From positions 1 to 9,791 of the forward strand of contig JALCSJ010000078.1 of the NCBI GenBank assembly GCA_022653215.1: a DNA stretch of 9,791 nucleotides, given 5' to 3'. Under the pieces are notes generated by a model. That model was not told the origin of the DNA and searched no databases. It was given only the letters and a program-made list of their open reading frames with translations. A program made the translations under genes and the position numbers. Position 1 is the stretch's first letter; each line of letters opens with the position of its first letter. This document shows positions 1 through 5,351 of this stretch, piece after piece. This stretch comes from Acidaminococcaceae bacterium (GTDB taxonomy: Bacteria; Bacillota; Negativicutes; Acidaminococcales; Acidaminococcaceae).

Positions 1-101
1 TTCCAGTTGCTGCAGCAGCTGTGATTTTAAGCATTGTTCAGAATATTATTTTAGACCGGCGGTTAGCAGAAAAATATGCTAAAAGTGAGGGAATAAAATG
101 A
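1..101 (+). CDS. DUF969 family membrane protein, C-terminal end (partial)
   Basis: Only the last 32 or so codons are in the window, read in the frame starting at base 3 and ending at the TGA at 99-101. The visible peptide has a hydrophobic stretch (PVAAAAVILSIVQNIIL) followed by a charged tail (DRRLAEKYAKSEGIK), as expected for a final membrane helix and cytoplasmic end. Its stop overlaps the start of the next gene in an ATGA, a sign of translational coupling. The assignment to DUF969 rests on context: DUF969 and DUF979 genes usually sit next to each other, often with pcp or 5-oxoprolinase genes, and the pair has been proposed as a 5-oxoproline transporter. The fragment itself is too short to prove the family. 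Confidence 0.6.
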   Translation, partial: PVAAAAVILSIVQNIILDRRLAEKYAKSEGIK

Positions 102-997
102 TAGAGATATTTTATTCCCTTATTGGTGTTATTTTTATCCTAGCGGCAATAAAGGCTGTCGGAGATACAGCACCACATCGATATTGGACGGCGGCTTTTT
201 GGCTAATTTTGGCTGTAATTTTTATGGCAGGGCCTCATTTGCCAGGTTGGGTTTCCGGTGCCGGGATTTTACTATTGGCCCTGCTTTCAGGCAGTAAAAA
301 CGTGCGTGCTACTAAGAACAATGTTCCTACTGAGGAAGAGGTGAAGCACAATGCAAGCGTTATCGGCGGCAAGGTATTCATTCCGGTTTTGAGTTTAGCT
401 TTGACTGCTTTTTTGGCGGCCACATTGCTTCCATTTGGGGCGAGTAATGCTATTGGTATTTCTTCAATTATAGGCATTTGTCTTGCCTTATTTGTGACTA
501 GGGCACCGGTTAAATATATTCTATGGGACAGCACCAGATTGGTGGACACAGTGGGCTCAGCCAGTATTTTTCCCCAACTTTTAGCAGCCTTGGGAGCGTT
601 GTTCACTGTAGCAGGTGTGGGTAAAGTAATCGCTGGATTAGCGGTGTGTATTATCCCTCCGGACAATCGTTTTATTGCAGTTGTGGTTTTCTGTCTGGGA
701 ATGTTTCTGTTTGCTTTTATTATGGGCAATGCTTTTGCGGCTTTTTCCGTGATTATGGTTGGTATCGCTGTACCTTTTCTGTTTCCTCAAGGGGCAAATC
801 CAACTATAATAGGAGCCTTAGGTATAAGTGCTGGATACTGTGGGACATTGTGTACACCAATGGCGGCAAATTTTAATATCCTGCCGGCTGTTTTACTGGA
901 AACTACAGATAAATATATTGTGATTAAATCACAGATTAGTCTTATGCTGCTTTTATTAGTTACACACATTTTACTTATTAATTTTTTTGCATATTAA
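98..997 (+). CDS. DUF979 family membrane protein, putative 5-oxoproline transporter subunit
   Basis: This 299-residue protein is almost wholly hydrophobic, with about eight or nine likely membrane helices. There is a polar loop near residues 68-90 and a conserved-looking C-terminal block around residues 184-268 (PPDNRF, MGNAFAAFSVI, GYCGTLCTPMAANFNILP). That block and the length match what I recall of the DUF979 family. The start is the ATG inside the ATGA overlap with the upstream gene, preceded by a GAGGG ribosome site. The pcp gene follows after 24 bp, so the three genes are very likely one operon. Known context for the family is clustering with DUF969, pyroglutamyl peptidase and 5-oxoprolinase genes. 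A role in moving 5-oxoproline (pyroglutamate) across the membrane is inferred from that; direction and energy coupling cannot be read from the sequence. Confidence 0.8.
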   Translation: MIEIFYSLIGVIFILAAIKAVGDTAPHRYWTAAFWLILAVIFMAGPHLPGWVSGAGILLLALLSGSKNVRATKNNVPTEEEVKHNASVIGGKVFIPVLSLALTAFLAATLLPFGASNAIGISSIIGICLALFVTRAPVKYILWDSTRLVDTVGSASIFPQLLAALGALFTVAGVGKVIAGLAVCIIPPDNRFIAVVVFCLGMFLFAFIMGNAFAAFSVIMVGIAVPFLFPQGANPTIIGALGISAGYCGTLCTPMAANFNILPAVLLETTDKYIVIKSQISLMLLLLVTHILLINFFAY

Positions 998-1021
998 AAT
1001 TGAACAAGGGAGAAATTAACT

Positions 1022-1624
1022 ATGAAAATTTTACTTACAGCATTTGAACCATTTGCCGGCAGTCCGGTAAATTCTGCTCAAAGGAGCGTAGAACTTGTAC
1101 CGGATACAATTAATGGGGCAGAGGTAGTAAAGGTACTGCTGCCCACTGAGTTCAAGCGGTCTACAGAGGCCATTCACAAGGCAATAACCGAGCATAGGCC
1201 GGACGTGGTTCTGTGTATTGGTCAGGCGGGTGGTCGGATGGAAATCGATCTGGAAAGAGTGGCTATAAATATAGACGATGGAAGAATCCCGGATAATGCC
1301 GGATTTCAGCCACAGGAAGAAAAGATTTTTGCTGATGGGCCGGCAGCGTATTTTACGACTTTGCCGATCAAAGAAATGACTAAAGAAATTTGTGCAGCCG
1401 GATTTCCGGCCATTGTGTCAGATTCAGCGGGGACATATGTGTGCAATCATGTTATGTATGTGCTATTGTACTATTTAGCTAAAGAATTTCCACAGACCAT
1501 AGGTGGTTTTATGCATGTGCCGGCTTTGCCGGAACAAGTCATTGGCAAAATGCCGCCTGCACCCTCTATGTCTAAAGAATCTATTGCTTCTGCCATTACT
1601 GTTGCACTAAAAGTAATAATATAG
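1022..1624 (+). CDS. pcp: pyroglutamyl-peptidase I (peptidase family C15)
   Basis: This cytosolic cysteine peptidase removes N-terminal pyroglutamate from peptides, releasing 5-oxoproline. The 200-residue length is normal for bacterial enzymes. The N-terminus carries the family signature LLTAFEPFAG (residues 4-13). The catalytic triad is complete: Glu78 in the GQAGGR...ERVAIN block, Cys141 in SDSAGTYVCNH, and His165 in GGFMHVPALPEQ. All three lie three positions before the Bacillus enzyme's Glu81, Cys144 and His168 as I recall them. An AGGGAGA ribosome site lies about 8 bp before the ATG. It is the last gene of the unit with DUF969 and DUF979 and is followed 3 bp later by a terminator hairpin. 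In this context it probably supplies, or uses peptides alongside, the 5-oxoproline handled by the two membrane proteins. Confidence 0.95.
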   Translation: MKILLTAFEPFAGSPVNSAQRSVELVPDTINGAEVVKVLLPTEFKRSTEAIHKAITEHRPDVVLCIGQAGGRMEIDLERVAINIDDGRIPDNAGFQPQEEKIFADGPAAYFTTLPIKEMTKEICAAGFPAIVSDSAGTYVCNHVMYVLLYYLAKEFPQTIGGFMHVPALPEQVIGKMPPAPSMSKESIASAITVALKVII

Positions 1625-1627
1625 TTG

Positions 1628-1657
1628 CAGGCCTCCGAGTTTTCGGAGGCCTGTTTT
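1628..1657 (+). terminator. Rho-independent terminator after pcp
   Basis: An 11-bp perfect stem (CAGGCCTCCGA at 1628-1638 pairing with 1643-1653) closes a GTTT loop and is followed by TTTT at 1654-1657. It begins 3 bp after the pcp stop codon and ends the DUF969-DUF979-pcp unit. Confidence 0.93.
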
Positions 1658-1661
1658 GCCA

Positions 1662-1690
1662 TTGGTTTTAGAAACTAATTGTGCTATGAT
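1662..1690 (+). promoter_or_regulatory. putative sigma-A promoter of the aldolase gene
   Basis: A TTGGTT (-35, 1662-1667) is followed after 17 bp by TATGAT (-10, 1685-1690). The -10 is strengthened by a TG at 1682-1683 in the extended -10 position. It lies directly downstream of the pcp terminator and gives a leader of roughly 80 nt before the aldolase start. The call is by eye only. Confidence 0.6.
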
Positions 1691-1780
1691 AATTGCATAA
1701 ATGGACATGAGGCTGGAAACTGGTCTCTCATTATCTGCCGGAAAATTTTAGCTAAGTCATGATAAAAGGAGATAGAAAAT

Positions 1781-2575
1781 ATGCATAGTAAGAAAAATAG
1801 AATTAAAGAAGCATTGGCCAATAAGGAATGTGCCTTTGGGGCCTGGGTGCAAATGGCTTCGTCTGAAGTGGTGGAGGCTATGGCTTATCAGGGGTATGAT
1901 TTTTTGCTGATAGACATGGAACATGGCCAGTTTGGCTATGACCAATTGCGTTATTTGGTACAAGCGGCAGATGCGGCGCAAATTACTGCTATAGTGCGTG
2001 TCCCTAATAGTTATGAGAGTACAATCTTAAAGGTAATGGACATGGGAGTAGTTGGCATTGTTGTACCTAATGTGAATACCAAAGAAGAAGCCAGCAGAGC
2101 TATAAGAGCCGGGAAATACAGTCCTCAAGGAATGAGAGGGGCTTGTCCCTGGACCAGGGCGGCGGAATACAATTCGCTGGATTGGGCGGAACATATGAAA
2201 TGGACCAGGGAGCAGACTTCTGTTTGGCTCACTATTGAAACTAAAGAGGGTGTAGACAATGCGGACGAAATATTGTCTGTTCCGGATATTGACGGAGTAA
2301 TGATAGGGGCTTTTGACATGGCTCAATCTTTAAATATTCCGGGTGAAATTACTAATCCCCTTGTTATGGAACGGGTAAATAAAGTAGCACAAAAAGTGGT
2401 GAGCAAAAACATTCCCTTGGTAGGAGCATTGTTTGCTGACCCGGAGGGATTGCCCGGGGCAATAAAAACCTGGCAGGACAGAGGCAGCCGCATTATGATT
2501 ATCGGCGGTGACAGAGGAATCCTGTGTCGTGGAGCCAGAGAATTAGTAACTATTGCCCACAAAACGGTAAAGTAA
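1781..2575 (+). CDS. HpcH/HpaI family aldolase (2-oxo-acid class II aldolase)
   Basis: The family cleaves or forms 4-hydroxy-2-oxo acids using a divalent metal, typically giving pyruvate plus an aldehyde. Characterised relatives act on 4-hydroxy-2-oxoheptanedioate (HpaI) or 2-keto-3-deoxyglucarate (GarL). The 264-residue length fits. Visible family features are DMEHG at residues 45-49 with candidate base His48, VRVP at 72-75 with phosphate/pyruvate-side Arg73, SPQGMRGA at 114-121, metal ligand Glu153 in IETKEGVDNADEIL, and metal ligand Asp179 in IGAFDMAQSL. The ribosome site AAGGAGAT (1766-1773) is 7 bp before the ATG. It is transcribed alone, between its own promoter and a palindromic terminator. 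Nothing nearby supplies an obvious substrate, so the precise aldol is unknown; a sugar-acid or aromatic-pathway gene name would be a guess. Confidence 0.88.
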   Translation: MHSKKNRIKEALANKECAFGAWVQMASSEVVEAMAYQGYDFLLIDMEHGQFGYDQLRYLVQAADAAQITAIVRVPNSYESTILKVMDMGVVGIVVPNVNTKEEASRAIRAGKYSPQGMRGACPWTRAAEYNSLDWAEHMKWTREQTSVWLTIETKEGVDNADEILSVPDIDGVMIGAFDMAQSLNIPGEITNPLVMERVNKVAQKVVSKNIPLVGALFADPEGLPGAIKTWQDRGSRIMIIGGDRGILCRGARELVTIAHKTVK

Positions 2576-2616
2576 AATATCGCCATTGGTGCCTGGCACC
2601 AATGGCGATATTTTTT
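2574..2616 (+). terminator. 41-bp palindromic repeat, copy 1, acting as terminator of the aldolase gene
   Basis: A 20-bp arm (2574-2593, beginning AAAATATCGCC and ending TTGGTGCC) is followed by a single T at 2594 and the exact reverse complement at 2595-2614. The run of T continues to 2616. The symmetric hairpin with A-rich foot and T-tract should work as an intrinsic terminator in both directions. It starts inside the aldolase stop codon (TAA at 2573-2575). The same element, with the central T changed to A, begins after the GntR gene at 9763. It is therefore a dispersed repeat and not just a local hairpin. Confidence 0.93.
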
Positions 2617-2645
2617 AAAATGGTATTTTATTTATGATGAAAAAA

Positions 2646-2654
2646 TGATATAAT
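2646..2654 (+). promoter_or_regulatory. extended -10 promoter of the hydrolase-symporter unit
   Basis: A perfect TATAAT (2649-2654) is preceded by TGA, giving the TGnTATAAT extended -10 form. No good -35 hexamer sits 16-18 bp upstream; the best is the A/T-rich TTTTAT at 2626-2631. That -35 region overlaps a small inverted repeat, TAAAAT-GGT-ATTTTA (2616-2630), which could be an operator or simply A/T-rich sequence. The leader would be about 35 nt. Confidence 0.65.
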
Positions 2655-2696
2655 AGCAACGTTTTGTAAAATTATGTGTAAAGCGGGCGGACAAAA

Positions 2697-3536
2697 ATGA
2701 AGTATTACAAGTACTTAAAGAAAGAGAAAGATTGGTCCGGAGAAACAAACCCACCTAGTTCCTTGGCGGATTTAATTCCGGGAAAAAGGGGAAAAATCTT
2801 TTCTACCACCTATGTTCCGGCAGGAAAAGGTCCTCATCCTGTTGTCTTGATGTGTCATGGAATTCCTGGTAATGAAAAATTGCTGGATTTCGGGATGGCA
2901 TTGCAAGCCGCAGGATTTTGTGCTATTTCTTTTCATTACAGTGGTAGTTGGGGCAGCGAGGGGGATTATTCTGTAAAAAACTGTTTTGAAGATGCTTCTT
3001 CAGTAGTGGATTTTATTTTGGCAAACAAAAGAAGTTTATTCTCTTCTTCGGCAGTGTTTATTTTGGGACATAGCCTGGGTGGACTGGTGGCCTGTCACAT
3101 TATGGATAAACGAAAAGAAATAAAAGCCGGTACAATTATTATGCCTTACAATATTGCTCAGACAGTTCGGGATGTAAAAACAAGTTCTAAATTGAGAAAA
3201 AAATGGGAAAAGATATATGAAAATGATTTTGACCACTGGCTAAGGAATTTTTCCTTGGAGGAACTTCGGCAAGAAGCCAGCGCAGGATTAGAACCCTTTG
3301 ACTTGGCTAGCTATGGTGCGGCTTTGGCTAAAAAACCCCTTTTAACCATAGAAGGCAAAGTGGACGAGTTCTTGGATAAACAAACAAATATGAAGGTGCT
3401 CAGGGAAGAAATAGAAAAAGAGCCAAACAACAAAATGGAAAAAGTAGATATATATACGGACCATGGCATGAATATGAACCGAGAGGTCATCAAGGCCATA
3501 GCCGTAGATTTTTTTTCGGAGCAAAACAAGCAATAA
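2697..3536 (+). CDS. alpha/beta hydrolase (Hydrolase_4 / S9-like serine hydrolase)
   Basis: This 279-residue protein has a single alpha/beta-hydrolase fold and no signal peptide, so it is likely cytosolic. Visible elements in order are the oxyanion-hole loop HGIPG (residues 54-58), the FHYSGSWGSEG segment (79-89), the nucleophile elbow GHSLGG with Ser126 (124-129), a lid-like charged insertion (about 158-205), a candidate acid Asp223 in EGKVDEFLD, and His256 in TDHGMN. The catalytic set is therefore complete. The ATG is preceded only by a weak purine stretch (GGGCGGA at 2686-2691). The next gene, an amino acid symporter, starts 39 bp after the stop with no terminator between, so they are probably co-transcribed. 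An esterase, amidase or aminopeptidase role on an amino acid derivative is possible. The substrate cannot be read from sequence. Confidence 0.85.
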   Translation: MKYYKYLKKEKDWSGETNPPSSLADLIPGKRGKIFSTTYVPAGKGPHPVVLMCHGIPGNEKLLDFGMALQAAGFCAISFHYSGSWGSEGDYSVKNCFEDASSVVDFILANKRSLFSSSAVFILGHSLGGLVACHIMDKRKEIKAGTIIMPYNIAQTVRDVKTSSKLRKKWEKIYENDFDHWLRNFSLEELRQEASAGLEPFDLASYGAALAKKPLLTIEGKVDEFLDKQTNMKVLREEIEKEPNNKMEKVDIYTDHGMNMNREVIKAIAVDFFSEQNKQ

Positions 3537-3575
3537 TTGCTGGAAAATATATTGGGGAGAAGAGGCAAATAAATA

Positions 3576-4970
3576 ATGGCTGCAGAAATTAATAATGTTC
3601 TATTAAAGATGATTGACTTTTTGTTTGGACCTATTATGCTGGCTGTCTATTTTGGAGTAGGGGCATTATACACAGTTAGATTAGGCGGTGTTCAGTTTAG
3701 GCGTTTCGGGGTGGCTTTTCGTGAGTGTGTACTGAATATTTCAAGCAGTAATAATAAAGGCATTGGTCAATTACAGAGCTTTAAAGCTTTAGCTACGGCT
3801 CTTAGCGCTTGCGTTGGTAATGGTAATATTGCCGGCGTAGCCGGTGCCATTGCGGTAGGTGGTCCCGGTGCAATTTTTTGGATGTGGGTGGCGGCGCTCC
3901 TAGGGATGGCCACGAAGTTTGCGGAGATTTGTTTGGCTGTACATTTCCGTGTGCAAGATGCTGCGGGAAATTTCCGTGGCGGGGTTATGTATATTTTGAG
4001 AGACGGGCTGAGTAATAAAAACGCTGGCAAAATTCTCGGCGGGGCATTTGCCTTTTTTACTGTTTTTGTCAGCTTGGTTTCCTGTGGTGCTTTGCAAGTA
4101 AATACGATGACTAGTGCTGTACTTTCTATCATGCCGGTTCCCGGGTGGCTGGTGGGTATTGTTATTCTTGTACTAGAGGCTCTTGTGGTGTTCAAAGGAT
4201 TGGGTAAAATCGCAGATGTATGTACAGTTCTTGCACCATTAATGGCCTTTGTATATATGGGATTCGGCAGCATAATATTGTTTATGCATTTTAGCGAAAT
4301 ACCTACAGCAATTCTTTATATTGTTCAGTCTGCTTTTACAGGAGATGCGGTTATTGGTGGTGTGGCCGGTGCTACAATGGCTTTTGCTATAAAAAAAGGC
4401 GTATCGAGAGGTGTTTTCTCCAATGAAGCAGGTATCGGTTCTTCAGCTATCGTCCATGCAACAGCTAAGGTAGACCAACCTATTCAAGAATCGTTGTATG
4501 GCATCTTGGAAGTATTCTGCGATACCATTATCATTTGTACTTTTACTGCTCTTATTATTATGACTAGTGGTGTGTGGAATAGTGGTATAAAGGATGGCAC
4601 GGTTTTAGCTACTAATGCTTTTAACCAAAACTTAGGTGTATTCGGTCACGGCATATTGGTTGTCTCTTTGCTGCTATTTTGTTTTACCAACGTTATCGGT
4701 TGGTACACTTATGGTGAATCAGCATTTACTTTCTTGTTTGGTGCTCATAGTGTAATGGCTTTCCGTGTGATCCATTGCTTTATTTCTTTCTTAGGTTGTT
4801 TAGCAAGCGTGGAGGTAATGTGGAATGCAGCAGATGTGTGCAACGGACTAATGGCACTTCCTAACTTGTTTTCTCTGCTTATGTTTAGCAGTGTCGTAGT
4901 AAAAGATACTAAGACGTTTTTTGAAGAATATGATGAGAAGAGAGTGGCTGCGAAAGCAGCAAATATCTAA
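3576..4970 (+). CDS. sodium:alanine/glycine symporter family protein (AGCS)
   Basis: An integral membrane Na+- (or H+-) coupled importer for small neutral amino acids, 464 residues with about ten or eleven membrane helices. The AGCS signature lies at residues 71-117 (ALATALSACVGNGNIAG, AIAVGGPGAIFWMWV, GMATKFAE). The second family block FSNEAGIGSSAIVHATA is at 281-297. In the first block the usual GTGN of the family, as I recall it, reads GNGN here (Asn82 in place of Thr), near the substrate/sodium region. The ribosome site GGGGAGAAGAGG (3554-3565) lies 10 bp before the ATG. It forms a two-gene unit with the upstream alpha/beta hydrolase and is followed 11 bp later by a long palindromic terminator. 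Alanine or glycine is the default substrate from family knowledge; the exact amino acid is not provable here. Confidence 0.93.
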   Translation: MAAEINNVLLKMIDFLFGPIMLAVYFGVGALYTVRLGGVQFRRFGVAFRECVLNISSSNNKGIGQLQSFKALATALSACVGNGNIAGVAGAIAVGGPGAIFWMWVAALLGMATKFAEICLAVHFRVQDAAGNFRGGVMYILRDGLSNKNAGKILGGAFAFFTVFVSLVSCGALQVNTMTSAVLSIMPVPGWLVGIVILVLEALVVFKGLGKIADVCTVLAPLMAFVYMGFGSIILFMHFSEIPTAILYIVQSAFTGDAVIGGVAGATMAFAIKKGVSRGVFSNEAGIGSSAIVHATAKVDQPIQESLYGILEVFCDTIIICTFTALIIMTSGVWNSGIKDGTVLATNAFNQNLGVFGHGILVVSLLLFCFTNVIGWYTYGESAFTFLFGAHSVMAFRVIHCFISFLGCLASVEVMWNAADVCNGLMALPNLFSLLMFSSVVVKDTKTFFEEYDEKRVAAKAANI

Positions 4971-4981
4971 TGGTATAGGGT

Positions 4982-5032
4982 TGCAATAAAAGCGGGTCTC
5001 CAAATTTGGAGACCCGCTTTTATTGCATTTTT
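4982..5032 (+). terminator. terminator after the symporter: 46-bp perfect palindrome
   Basis: Bases 4982-5004 and 5005-5027 are exact reverse complements with no spacer (centre CCAAATTTGG). They form a 20-bp or longer stem whose GC core GCGGGTCTCC is flanked by AAAA and TTTT. Five T follow at 5028-5032. The symmetry suggests it can stop transcription from either side. Confidence 0.94.
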
Positions 5033-5039
5033 ACACCAT

Positions 5040-5057
5040 CTTATCGACAACAAGTAA
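5040..5057 (+). repeat. imperfect 18-bp direct repeat, left copy
   Basis: CTTATCGACAACAAGTAA matches CTTGTCGACAAGAAGTAA at 5234-5251 at 16 of 18 positions. The right copy overlaps the predicted transcription start and contains a perfect palindrome; in this left copy the two changes break the palindrome. The arrangement is compatible with a main and an auxiliary regulator site 194 bp apart. Confidence 0.6.
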
Positions 5058-5060
5058 TAA

Positions 5061-5185
5061 TTATCAGAAAATACCGATATTGGAAAATATAGTAGCAAAG
5101 CCCTAAGAAAAAAGAACAAACGTTATAAACGGCTCTGACACTTGTTTTTAAAGTTTTCTTAAAATTGAGCTGAATTTTCTGATAA
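5061..5185. repeat. 12-bp perfect inverted repeat flanking 101 bp upstream of the promoter
   Basis: TTATCAGAAAAT at 5061-5072 is exactly inverted as ATTTTCTGATAA at 5174-5185, ending 7 bp before the -35 box. The match does not extend on either side. Twelve exact bases within about 120 bp is more than I expect by chance even in A/T-rich DNA. It could be a pair of protein sites or the ends of a decayed small element. Confidence 0.6.
5161..5178. promoter_or_regulatory. imperfect palindrome at about -59, possible activator site
   Basis: AAAATTGAGCTGAATTTT is palindromic at 16 of 18 positions (AAAATT and AATTTT arms around AGCT). Its centre lies about 59 bp upstream of the predicted start, a usual place for a class I activator. 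It overlaps the right arm of the 12-bp inverted repeat. No binding protein can be named. Confidence 0.4.
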
Positions 5186-5192
5186 AACAGCA

Positions 5193-5221
5193 TTGACAAA
5201 AAATAACAAGAGAAGTATTAT
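5193..5221 (+). promoter_or_regulatory. strong sigma-A-type promoter of the transporter / CoA-transferase / lyase operon
   Basis: A consensus -35 TTGACA (5193-5198), an ideal 17-bp spacer and TATTAT (-10, 5216-5221, one mismatch to TATAAT) give the best promoter in the window. Transcription should start near 5228, leaving a leader of about 124 nt. A promoter this good normally needs repression, which fits the palindrome just downstream. Confidence 0.85.
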
Positions 5222-5233
5222 AAAAACACAGAA

Positions 5234-5251
5234 CTTGTCGACAAGAAGTAA
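5234..5251. promoter_or_regulatory. putative GntR-type operator CTTGTCGACAAG within direct repeat, right copy
   Basis: Bases 5234-5245 form a perfect 12-bp palindrome, CTTGTCGACAAG, centred about 12 bp after the predicted start site. The core TTGT-CG-ACAA resembles the TnGTnnnACnA type of site bound by FadR/FCD-branch GntR repressors, as known for that family. A GntR/FCD gene follows the operon. The bases to 5251 complete the right copy of the direct repeat whose left copy is at 5040. A CTTGT half-site also occurs at 5141-5145. Binding by the neighbouring regulator is an inference. Confidence 0.55.
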
Positions 5252-5351
5252 AACAAAGCCTAAACCGCGGAAGGTTGTGCTTGAAAATTTGCTGGCATAG
5301 CAGTCGTTTAAAAACGACAAAAAGAGGGAGAAACGAAAGGGGATTTGAAAA

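Larger units (their letters stand above)
4971..5351. other. 381-bp gene-free control region upstream of the transporter operon
   Basis: After the symporter terminator this region holds no convincing gene on either strand. It contains one strong promoter, a palindrome at the predicted start site, an imperfect palindrome upstream of the -35, a 12-bp inverted repeat and an 18-bp imperfect direct repeat, all listed separately. The predicted leader (about 5228-5351) also has a weak 7-bp hairpin, GTCGTTT-AA-AAACGAC (5303-5318). I see no recognisable riboswitch. The ribosome site for the next gene is AAAGGGGA at 5336-5343. Confidence 0.7.

Noticed and set aside
235..729. 164-codon reverse-strand open frame inside the DUF979 gene, and similar long antisense frames at 2027-2326 and 3767-4273
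   Set aside because: They lie opposite well-supported membrane or enzyme genes and have no family features, so they are complementary-strand artefacts.
1658..1666. GCCATTGGT just after the pcp terminator, matching part of the palindromic repeat arm
   Set aside because: Only nine bases match and no inverted partner follows; it overlaps the aldolase -35 region and is likely chance.
1707..1731. Possible leader hairpin ATGAG...CTCAT upstream of the aldolase, with CTGG repeated inside
   Set aside because: The stem is only 5 bp with a 15-nt loop and has no T-tract or alternative fold; too weak to call a riboswitch or attenuator.
2674..2700. Eight-codon open frame (MCKAGGQK) whose TGA overlaps the hydrolase ATG
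   Set aside because: It resembles a coupled leader peptide but has no ribosome site of its own and no repeated regulatory codons; a chance ATG upstream of the real start is simpler.
5303..5318. GTCGTTT-AA-AAACGAC hairpin in the transporter operon leader
   Set aside because: Seven pairs with a 2-nt loop, A/T-rich, not followed by a T-tract; could be incidental, so it is only mentioned within the control-region entry.
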